Source of the DNA: Symbiodinium natans
Taxonomy: Eukaryota > Sar > Dinophyceae > Suessiales > Symbiodiniaceae
Reading direction: 5' to 3'
DNA: 64,000 nucleotides
NCBI GenBank assembly: GCA_905221605.1
Contig: CAJNDS010000160.1
Location: forward strand, 1 to 64,000
The notes under the pieces were generated by a model, which was not told the DNA's origin, ran no database searches, and saw only the letters and a list, made by a program, of their open reading frames with translations. Position numbers and translations under genes: made by a program. Shown here one piece after another: positions 33,401 through 45,200 of this stretch (the first letter of the stretch is position 1; each line of letters starts with the position of its first letter).

Positions 33401-36400
33401 TTTTGGTTTAGTTATAGGGGATTTTAGTATACTACCCCAAAAAGGGACTACATAGGAGCCTTTGGGTAGATAGTGGGGGGCTGCGGATGAAGTCCTTCGA
33501 GCGACGCACATGTGCAGCAAGGCCCGCATCGCATCGACGGAGCCTGCAGTCAAAAAAGGTAGGTCTTGTCAATTTAGGGTTTAGGGTTTAGGGTTTAGGG
33601 TTTAAGGTAGGTTTTGAAAAATCTGGGGTTCCAAGTCTGGGCCCTGATTTGGGCCCCCTGTTATATAAGCCTTCCTTCTATGCACTATTCGGGTTTAGGG
33701 TTTAAGGTTTAGGGTTTAGGGTTTTAGGGTTTAGGGTTTAGGGTTTAGGGTTTAAGGTTTGGGGTTTGGGGTTTAGGGTTATACATAATAAGGGCACATA
33801 CTTCGGATTCCTGTTGGCAAGGGTAAGGGACCCATAATGAGGGCCCATGGTTCCAACTTCAGGGTCAACCCTTGGACAGTTCCCGGCCAGAATACCCCTG
33901 CTTCCGAAAGCCGTATATAGACTGTTGGGAGTTTAGGGTTTAGGGTTTGGGGTTTAGGGTCTATAGGGTTTAGTTGGCGTAATACCCCTGCTTCCTGCAG
34001 GCGTAGGCTTTTGGGAGTTTCCGGCTTACTTAGGGTTTGGGGGTACCACCTTTGCAGGATTGCCCCCTGCGATAAGAATGAGCGTGCCAACCTTCACCCA
34101 CCCCACCCCGAAACCTCGAAACCCTACATGGGTGTAGGGCCTAGGGTTCAGTGTTTAGGGTACATGCACCAAAACCAATCATCAAAGGCTCACCAGCATC
34201 CGAGTCGGCATTCCACAGAGGCGAGTGCGTCAAAGCTTCAAGACAGTGCCCCGTCTCGCGCACCAACTCGTGAAGAAGCCAAGAGTCGGGCTCGTACTCT
34301 ACAGGAGTAGAGCACACCGTGGCCTTCATCCAGCTGTTATCTTGCTTTACCTCCGGCGGGCGCAGATCTTCCTGCGCGAATATGCCGACCCAGCGTCATG
34401 AGCATGCGCACTCGTTTCTGAGAGGTAACCATCTCCGCCGCCATGCCTTTGTAAAGAGCGGTCAGCGTGGTATAGGCGGAAACCGCAGAGAACCGCTCGC
34501 CACTCGCTCGGCCCAGAGGGTATCGCACACCCTGTCGGAACGGAGGGAATACGTACTGTACCCGTACAAATGCAAGGCTTCAGGATTTAGTTTCTTCTTA
34601 GGGGGGCTGAGAAGGGGTGGTTCAAGTTCCACTCCTTTCGTGAGGTATGGGCTGGAGGGGCTTTAAGGTGCTTTTGTTTGGCCTTTAGGAGTCTGGCAGC
34701 TTCCCAGCCCCCTAAAGTCTAGACTCTAAACCCTAAGCCTCAACCCCAAACGCGCAACCCTAAACCCGAACCCCAAACCCTATACACCCCGAACCCTAAA
34801 CCCTAAACCCTACACGCCTATACACCCTGAACCCTAAACCCTAATCCCAGCCGCAGGATGCACGTCCAAACTCGACACTTCGGAGGGTTTTGGACTTAGG
34901 GTTGGGTCAAGACACCCAAGGCGCAACAAGTGTATAAAGGGCATCATCAGCATAAACCCGCCTAAGATGGGTTCAGGGTTTAGGGTTCTTCATTCTTGCT
35001 TTTGGTGAGCATATATACTGGGTGTCCTTTTGAGGGGACACTTTGAACGACACGTCCTACCTCACATGGAGCGGGGCCAGGGGCTCTAGACAAATCATTC
35101 TAGTGTTCCTAGAAGAGGGGGGGTTCAAGGGGGTATGTAACCCAAAATTCCCCACTAGTCCCTCAGGCTCCCGAAGGTTCCCTAGGTACCTACCCCCATG
35201 AACCACCTTCCCTTACGGATCCTATAAATTTAGGGCTTGGGTCACAGTGGAGAGTTTTAGGGTTTAGGGTGATTCTTCAAGTTCCGCACTCACCCCACAC
35301 ACGCCCAGAATGTGTCAATGAGCTTTTGCTTTCTCTAAGGGAAAAGAAGCTGAACCACTACCTTGGGTTTTTTTAAAGGACGGAGAGTGCCCCGAAAGGG
35401 TCCAAAACCCGAAACCCTAAACCCTAAGCCCTAAGCCCTAAACCCAAAACCCAAAACCCAAAACCCAAAACCCAAAACCCTAAACCCTAAACCCTACCCA
35501 GCTCCGAAATTCCGGGGCTGGTCCTAACCTCCGCTTCTCGCCTGCATGCGCGGCGGTGTGAAGCGGCGTCCATCCCATGGTGTCCACCATTTCCTGAACC
35601 GGTGCAGCCTAAACCACCCGCAGAAGCCCTCAAGCCCCAGCAAGAATCTGAGGGCCCCAAAGTGCTTGCAGGGTTTAGGGTTTAGGGTTTAGGGTTTAGG
35701 GTTTAGGGTTTAGGGTTTAAGGTTTAGGGTTTAGGGTTTAGGGTTTAGGGCTAGGGTTAGGACCTATGGAACCCTGAAGCCTGACATCTTGGGACGGCTT
35801 GGGGTCTAGGGCGCTGGAACGAGAAGGGGTTCAGACCGCTCTTGGGCACTGTGAATGGTCCACTGAGGGAAGCGACGGGTGTTGAAGAGGGACACGGGAA
35901 GGGGGCAGGGGGGGGTTTAGGGTTTGGGGTTTGGGGTTTAGGGTTTAGGTTCAGGGTTTAGGGGGTACTTATAGGGTTTAGGGCGGGAAGATCCAAAAAG
36001 TAGATCCCTTAAGGGCTCTTAAAAATTACCCAATACAGAAACTCCAAACCCGGAACCCTAAACCCTAAACAAACCCTAAACAAACCCTAAACCCTAAACC
36101 TTTCTGAGTCCTAACTCCTAAGCCCTAAACTTCCAGACGCCACGCACAGCCCAGCCACTCACAGAGCCTACCAGCTACCATTGATGCCGTGTGGGTCTTG
36201 TCAAGTTTGAACCGACACGAACTTCTAAATCACTGAGATGCTATTCGAAATGATGAACACTATGTATGCGCATGTATCTACAGCAGCCTATTCATCTAAC
36301 TCTAACTGGTGATACGATGTTCGCACTCGTGTGCGTCATACTGGCACATGGGAGTGTCTCGGCGAGACCTTTTGACTCTTCAGGTGTCGGCAGGATGTGG

Positions 36401-39400
36401 CATGAAAAGCTCGTGGGACGGGCTTCGTGGGCACCCATATTAAGGGTTCCATATTGATTCGTAAACTCCCATTGATACCCTAAACCCTAAACCCTAAACC
36501 CTAAGGAGCAAGCTCCTCAGACATCTGTGTAAGGCGGTGCTCCACGTCTGACTTGTGCCAGTCGCTCTTCTTAGGGGGCACAGAGCTCCAGCACCACACC
36601 AAAGAATCTCCAAAAGAAACTACCCAGAGGGTCCATGTCTGGTACGATTGTTGGAAATTCGGTACCCAAAAAAACTTAGGATGGTTTGCGGGTACCTAAG
36701 TTCCCGAAGAGTACTACAAATGGACCGTCTGGTACACAGCCCAGCAGGAACATTGTAGACCGGCCTCGGTGGGCCCCAGACCCTAAAAACAGCCTAACCC
36801 TAAGCGCTTGGACGCTGAAAACCACTTGAAAAGTCTCAACCCTTGAGCCCAAAACCCAAAATCCATAAGAACTTGAAGAAGTCTAAGCCCTGAACCCAAA
36901 ACCCCAAACCCACAACAACTTTAAAACAAGTCCAAACCCTGAACCCTAAACCCCAGACCAGATCTACAGAAGCCACCCCTGTCCTGACTCGCGCCAGCAT
37001 GCACGAGCCACTTCATGGCCTGGCCGTGCGGCAAAGAGTTGGGGCTTGAAGGGTTAAGGGTTCAGGGGTTTAAGGGGTTTAGGGGGTTTGAGGGGGTTTA
37101 GGGTCTTAGGGGTTCGGGGGTTCCGGGGGTTTTAGGGGCTTTGAGGGGGTTTAGGGGCTTCGGGGTCTGGGGTCTAGGGGGTTTAGGGAGTTTAAGGGGG
37201 TTTAAGGGGGTTCAGGGGTCTAGGGTCTACTTCGGGGTTTAGGGACTAGGAGGTCTTGGGCTTAGGATTAGAGCTTAGGGTTCCATCAACGTCAAAAGCA
37301 AGCTGGGGTCTACACTGGCAGTAAGGAGGGCGCCGCGCAACAAGTCTATAGAAGCTTCCCAAGTATGAGCAGGAACTGGACAAAAAAGGGTTTAGGGTTT
37401 GGGGTTTAGGGTTTAGGGTTTAGGGTACTATGAGCAGGAACTGAACCAAAAAAAGTTGATGCAATTTGGGGCTTGCACTGTCCTTCTGATTACCACCAGC
37501 ATCAAGGAAAGCTGATTGCCTTGTACTTAGGTTCCCTAGATTGTCCATCCCTTTTGGGGTTGGACTATTTCGAACCTCTAAGCCCCCTAAACCCTAAACC
37601 CTAAACCCTAAACCCTAAACCCTAAACCCTAAACCCTAAACCCTAAACCCTAAACCCTAAACCCTAAACCCTAAACCCTAAACCCTAAACTTCTCACTCC
37701 TCCCCCTCCTCACCTCCAGGTTCCGCACCCTTATTGCAGACTTGAGAGGCGCAGTGGGGCTCCTTGGATTGAGTCTTAAGGAGAGGATGCAAGGTTTAGG
37801 GTTTAGGGTTTAGGGTTTAGGGTTTAGGGTTTGGGGTTTAGGGTTTAGGGTTTAGGGTTTGGGGTTTAGGGTTTAGGGTTCAGGGTTTAGGATTTGGGGT
37901 TTAGGATTTGGGGTTTAGGACTTGGGTTTGGCTGTTTTCCATGTGGCTGGAGTCGCTACTCTTACAGGTGCGGGGCGTGATCGCTCTGGGTTTAGGGTTT
38001 AAGGTTCAGGGTTTAAGGTTTAAGGTTTAGGGTTTAGGGTTTAGGGTCAGGGTTTAGAGGTTCAGGGTTTTCGGGGATCGCGGCTATCCACGCCTGTGAC
38101 TACTGATCGCCTTGCTAAACCCTTGAAACCCTATAAACCCTTTAAACCCTATAAACCCTTTGAACCCTTGAACCCTTTTAAACCCTTTGCACCCTTTAAC
38201 CCGTTTGAACCCTTTTAACCCTTTGAACCCTTTAAACCGTTTGAACCCTTTCAACCCTTTTAACCCTTTAAACCCTTTAAACCCTTTAAACCCTTTAAAC
38301 CCTTTAAACCCTTTAAACCCTTTAAACCCAAAACCCTAAACCCCAAGCCTGGCCGCGAGCATCCTCGCCACAAACCCCTCGCAGTGTGGATCAACCCTAA
38401 ACCCTAAACCCTAAACCCTAAACCCTAAACCCTAAACCCTAAACCCTAAACCCTAAACCCTGAACCCTGAACCCGAAACCCTAAACCCTAAACCCTAAAC
38501 CCTAAACCCTAAACCCTAAACCCTAAACCCAAACCCTAAACCCTAAACCCTAAACCCGAACCTCTATTGCGTGCCAAGAGTCTCATGGCGCGAGTTGGGG
38601 CACACGCGCGCCTGCAACATGCCAGTTCACGGATTGCGAGAGCCAACACACCAACACCGCCCCCCCCCCCCCCCCCCCACACCTTAACCCTAAACCCTAA
38701 ACCCTAAACCCTAATCCCTTTACCCTTTATACCCTAAACCCGAAACCCAAAAGGCCCCCCGAGACAGCGCCCGAAAAATGCAGACTGCAGCACGAACCCT
38801 AGTTCGCCTAAACCTGCCTAAGGCATAAGGCCCTAAGCCCTAAAGCCTGAGCCATAAACCCAAAACCCGAAGTCCTAAACCCTAAGCACTAAACCCTAAA
38901 ACCTAAGCCCTAAACCCTAAACCCTAAACCCTGAACCCCTAAGCCCGAAACCCTAAACCCCAAACCCGAAACCCTAAGTCCCAAGCCCTCAACCCAAAAC
39001 CCTAAACCCGAAACCCTAAACCCTAGCCCTAAACCCTAAACCCCCCCCAGCCTCCAGAAGTGTGACAAGTGAGGCCCGGGTGGGTGCTTCGATCGCAGCC
39101 AAACTGCTTCATTCCGGCTTAGGAGTCGACATGTCAGGGTTTAGGGTTTAGGGTTTAGGGTTTAGGGTCTAGGGTCTAGGGTTTAGGGTTTAGGGTTTAG
39201 GGCTAGTTCATGGTTGGGATAGTGTCAAACACGTAAATGTGTATTCCTTGTTGGGATTAAGTATCCTTAAACATGTAAAACGTTACCCAGCCATGACAAA
39301 GATTTAGGGTTAAGGGTTCGTACAAGAATTTGAGGCTTTCGGGTTTTTTGGACCCTGAAACCTCAACCCAAACCTCAAGCCACATTCGTCTGTGCAGATT

Positions 39401-40842
39401 CGGGTGAGAGAAGAAGGAGGGAAGGCTTGCTTACATGGGTGGTGTCTGAGGGTTTAGAGTTTATGGCTTAGAGGCGTATAAGGTTCGGGATGTCTTGCAG
39501 TTGAAGCATAGGTCTTGGAGAGAATTGAAGAAGGGAATATCTTGGCAAGTTGCACAGAAGGGGTTGGGCTTGGATGGCCCCTGAAACTTTCTGAAAAATA
39601 TTCCTGAATATGCTCCTCTCAAACCCAACAAGGGAAAATATAGAATGTCCCAAAAGCCTACTTAGGGGGTTGTATACCTGGTTCAGGAGATTGGGTGAAG
39701 GCAAGCCGCCTCAGTCCCCAAAGCAGCAGACACCTACACTTGGAGGTACACGAGGGTTGAAAGGTCGGTCTAGGTTTTAGGTTTTAGGTTTTGGGTGTTA
39801 GGGTTTAGGGTTTAGGGTTAGAGGTTCTACATGGAGTTCCCAGCACGATGGTCCATTAGTGGCTTCCTGTGATAATACGGAACTTTGAAAGTATTTAAGT
39901 GCACTCCAAGAGGGACCGTAATTTAGAGAGCCAGGTAGCTATAATACCGACACGTATTTGGCTTTGCCCTGAAAACCCCCAAGGCCTGAACCTTAAACCA
40001 TGAAACCCTAAACCCTAAATCCTAAATGATAGACCCTAAACCCTAACCCCTAACCCCTAAACCCTAAAGAAAACCGAAAGCCCCCCTAAAGCTCGACCAA
40101 GCAGCAGAGGATGCCAGTCTGTGCCCGGAGGGTCCACTGTGGCGCGGTTGCGCAGCAGGGTGCTGACGACCTGTTTTGGGCAGTTTGGGGGGGGGGGGGG
40201 GGCCTAAACCCTAAATCCTAAATCCCAAACGCGTAAACCCTGAATTCTTCATCCTAAAGAAGCAGGTGTAGGTTATGCTCTGAAGGAGACATGTGTTTAG
40301 GGTTTAGGGTGTAGGGTTAGTAGGAACAGAAAATACTTGGGGGTTTCTAGCTCAGGGAAGAACTCCTAAACGGAAGCAGGAAGCAAGCGCGTAAAAAACC
40401 TGGTTGTTTCGTGGACTTTTGGAAAGGTTTGGGGTTTGGGGGGGGGGGGGGGCTGGTTACGACCATGTTACTGTATCCATGCCCAAAACACCGGTATTTA
40501 CAGCGGTTTTGCTCCACTACACAACATGCTGCACCAGGATGTTTGATGTTTCTGTAGCAAGACGCACTGTCATAAGGCGTATGCGAACGGTGTGTCGTCA
40601 TGACGCCGATCCACTAACAACTGCCAGCAGAAGCAACACGAAAACAAACAGAACAAAAGGACAAACATGCACAAAACTGACCCTTGTGTGCATGTCGTAA
40701 GAGACCTCGTAAAAGCAATGGTTTTATGTGCTTGTTTGCCTGAAAGGAGTCATGTATGTGTACTTCTGTGTTATACAGTTCGGTTCTGAGGAGAACTCGC
40801 GCGAACTTCTTCAGCTACAGACACTAATTGCACTGTTTCAAG

Positions 40843-40900
<58 letters not shown>

Positions 40901-42179
40901 GTGTTTCTGGCTGCGGAAGGACCTGACCTAATTCGAGCGTTCTGACGAAATGGACATGCAGACAGTGCTGGCGCGGCTAAAACCCAAGCGAAACAACGTC
41001 CGCACCTCCAAGTCACGAGGTTTTAGCGCGCCTGCGACCTCCTAAAAGCAACACGAAACGGCTTGAATGGGGAAAACCCTAAGCCCAACCCTAAACCCTT
41101 TGAAGCCCTGACCCTTTCAAACTTAATCCCTAAACCTTTTGAACTTTCAACCCCAAACCCTAAACCCTAAACCCCGGCCTGGACGTGGCCTTGCAAAGTC
41201 GCCCCGTAGAGCGGAGTTCCCGCGCCATGGGGGGGCCCGCACAGATCCTTCAAGTTAGGGGTTTAGGGTTTAGGGTTTCTGGTTTAGGGTTCAGGGCTTA
41301 GGCGTTACAGGGTTTAAGCCTTAGGGTTGCGTTTGGGGCTTCGGGTTTCGGGTTCAGGGTTTAGCGGGGCTCTGTGCTACTGTCCATATTGTCTATATCA
41401 TGGTTCTGCCCGAAAGGGGTTTCGGGTTTAGGGTTTCGGGTTTCGGGTTTAGGGTTTCGGTTTAGGGTTTGGGGTTTGGGCTGGTTGAGGTTTTAGGGCT
41501 TGCGGTTTAGGGGCCCTACGTACACATGCACACACTTTTTTTTGGTGAAGCTTTACTGACGAAGGGGCCTGCTAAAAAAAGTAGCCCACCCCCCCCTTCT
41601 TACTAGAATCCCTATTAAGGACTGTTCTTAGAAGGGGAACATCCCAGGGTTTTACCCTAAGCCCTAAGCCCTAAGCCCTAAGCCCTAAACCCTAAACCCA
41701 GAACCCTAAACCCACCGAGGCCCGAATGTGTAACTGCTCTCCATATAAAACCAACCAGGGATGGAGGCCATCCTTGTCGGCACCGGTGGCGATCAAGTAC
41801 CTCAGCTTCTTTAGGATCCTTAAGGGAGGGGGTTCATGGGGCTAGGAAACTTCAGGGAAGCTGAGGTAGCCTTAGGCAGCAGGTGGGGTGTATTCGGGAA
41901 CCTTGGGTTCCCTACCCTCCTTGAACCGCCGTCACTGAGGACCTGTTAATTCTCGACATAGAACCCATAAACCCTAACTAACACCTAAGCCTCAGACCCA
42001 ACCATGAGCTCTTGCATAAACCCTGTACCCAAAACCCTCCTTACTCGTCCGGTTTTTAGAATTCAGGTCTACTTTCTGCATTAAGGGGCTTAAGGGTTTT
42101 TTAGGGCGGAGGGAAGTTGGGATAAACATTCTTTGGTGGCAAGGCTCAATTCGGCGTTCTTCCTCTAGGGGCCCCTAGC

Positions 42180-42210
<31 letters not shown>

Positions 42211-45200
42211 AAAAAAAAACAGCACCAAAGCACCCCCCCCGCCCAAAAAACACAACAAAACAATCAAAAACAAAGAGAACAACGTAAAGAAGAAACGAAA
42301 CCTCTTCGGCTCATCGGTCTTTCTTGAACATATGTGCATTTCAAAGATCAAAAGATGGGGCAAAACAGCGATAATCCAGGGAGCCAGACAAAAACCATCC
42401 GAGGCAAAGCCCCCCCCCAAAAAAAAAATAAAAATAAAATAAAAAAAACATAAGGCCTAAAGCCTGAGCACTTCGGGTGGTTATAGCACATATTCAGCTG
42501 AGAGCTTTGAGGGCTGAAGTGGCGACGAAACCCCGAAACCTCAATTCTACCTAACCCCGGTACTTGCTCACTCGAAGCAAGGCACTTGACGACGTCCATG
42601 TGGTTAGAGGAAGCCTTGGATCGTAGGGCTTCGGGTTCTGGGGGTTTGGAGGTTTTGGGGGTTTTGGGGGGGGTTGGGGGGGGGGAGGGGGTTTGAAGGG
42701 TTTTGGGGGTTTTGGAGACTTGAACGATGAAGGGTTTAGGGGCAGCCTTTGGCGGCCGTGGGTGTAAAGAAAGATCAGGGTGTGAGGGCTTCTTAGGGGG
42801 CTAAAGTCCCCTAAACCTTAACCCACGACATCCTAAGGTTTAGGGTTTGGGGTTTGAGGTTTAGGGTATCAGGCTCAGTGTTGAAGGTTTAGGGTACCTC
42901 AACGGCCCAAGAGTTGAACTCCCTTTACCTCTCGCTCACTTTGCAAGATTTCCTTCCCTAAGCCCTAAACCCCAAACCCCAAACCCTAAACCCTAAACCC
43001 TACACCCTAAAACCTAGACCCTAAGGCAAAAAGAGCATGCGCGGCAATTTGAGATGCTTCTTGGGTATATACCAACCCTGCACACTAAACCCTGAAAAGA
43101 CTACATCAATGCACACAACTAAACTCCCGTATCACCTAGACTCTAAACCTACATCAATGGACACACCTAAACGCCTCCTAGGCCCAAGCTCTCAGGCCCC
43201 CCCAAACACCCGGACTCCTCCTAAACAAGCGCTAACCTCCTCCAAGCCCGAAAGCCCAGAGCACTAAAGCAAAGAAACTCAACATCACCAAACCCCGAAG
43301 CCCCGGAACTCCTCCTAAAACTTCAGCCACTACCCCTAAACCCTAAACCCTAAACCCTACACCCTAAACCCTAAACCTTAAACCCTAAATCCCTAATCCC
43401 TAAACCCTAAACCCTAACCCCTAAACCCTAAACTCAACCACACTGAGAGGCTGCGATGTAGAGCGGCGTCGCACCTGCCATAGAAGCGTTTAGGGTTTAG
43501 GGTTTAGGGTTTAGGGTTTAGGGCTTAGGGTTTAGGATTTAGGGCTTAGGGCTTAGGGTTTGCTGGGATATGGCGCAGCTTCGTGACATGCGAAGAGCAG
43601 CCATGGCCCGATAGTGGAGGGCCATCTATCCTTATCCCACCCCACGCCGTCTCAGGCGGCAAAACCACCCGAACCTATTCTTTTTAGGGCTTAGGCCTGC
43701 CTAAACTCAAGCCAACTGCACACTTCCATAAAACTTCTTCCATTCCAGAGAGTCTCGTGAGGTTGGGGTCCCAGGCCCAGGCATTCAGAAAATTCCAGTT
43801 GTGAGGGAGGTCTGTTTGAGGCCGACAAAGATTAAGGTCCCACACTGTTCTGGACCGGGGGGGGGGTTTCCAGGGGGGTTTCAGGGCTGTCAGGGGGGGT
43901 TCGATGGGGAGTTCCAGAAGAGAAGGTTCCAGGGTCCTCTCAGGGGATCTGAGGGGGGTGTGGAGGTGGAAGGGCTTAAGCGCCGCCCCTGGACCGGCCT
44001 AGGCTCTGAGTTTAGGGTGTTTTAGGGTGAGGTTTTGAAGTCTTAAGCGATTTGGGGGCTTTCGGGTTTAAGAGCTAGGGGACGTCGGAAGATTTAGGGT
44101 TTAGGGGGTGTGAAGCTTAATTGTACGCTTCAAGTCTCCGGGCTTCGGGGATACTTAGAACACCCAAAACAACATTAAATATCATCAGCAAACCCTGCTA
44201 ACCCCTAACGAAAACCCTAAGCAACACAAAAACAACAACAGTGAAACACAAAACGGCCGAACGCCCGCACCCAACGAAACCCAATAAATAAACACCCAAG
44301 AACACCAAACGCCCCGAACATACTCTTAACAACACACCAAGAACCCCGGTCAAAGCCCTAAAGCAGCTAAACCCTAACACAACCCAGAAACCCACACCGT
44401 TACCCCCTCCCCCCTCTTGAAAAAGAGAGAAAGAGAGAGAAAACAAAAATCTAAAGCCCCATCCCCTCTTAAAAGAAAAAAACAAACAAACAAGCAAACA
44501 AGCAAACAAAACAACCATAAACCCTAACCCCCCCACAGCACCCCCTCTTAAAGAACAAATAAAAAACTAAACCCCAAAACAACGCCAAACCCCGAACCCC
44601 CACCCCTAAAACAAAAAACTAAACCCCAAAACAACCTTAAAACCCTAGACCCAAAACACCCTAAAACCCTACACCCCCGCCCGCCCCCCCCCCCCCCCGC
44701 TCAACACTAAACCCTAAGCCCTAGCCCTAAGCCCTAAGCCCTAAGCCCTAAGCCCTAAACCCTAAACCCTAAACCCTAAACCTAAGCAATCAGCCCTAAA
44801 CCCGAAACCCTAAGCCTTAAACCCTAACCCTTACCCCCCCCCCCCCCCGCAATCGCGCCTTCTTGGTTCGGCGCCTCGCCACGTACGCGAGGGCCTCCGA
44901 GGGGTCTGAGGGTTCACCCTACAGCCGAAACCCTAAACCCAAACCCTAAACCCTAAGGGTTTAGGGTCTAGGGCCGCTTCCAGGGGAAAGACACGCTGCA
45001 AGAAACGGAGTTTGGGAATTTAGGGGTTTTTGGGGCTTTCGGTCTTCTGCAACATAGCTTTAGCACCCTAATTGAGGGTTTAGGGTTCATTAGGTCTGGT
45101 CTCGTTCTCAGGGCTTAAGGGACCATGTGGGGTTTACAAAATAGGGGACCACTGAAATAGACCCCCCAAAGAGTAGGATTCCTTATGACAAGGACCTTAG

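Noticed and set aside
36500-36575. Minus-strand peptide SDWHKSDVEHRLTQMSEEL
   Set aside because: Looks coding, but it lacks an AG-G acceptor and the flanking ankyrin exons join without it; not enough support.
37688-37800. Plus-strand exon with a CTCACCTCCAG acceptor
   Set aside because: The same bases read on the minus strand give a GT donor and an ankyrin exon that joins its neighbour exactly.
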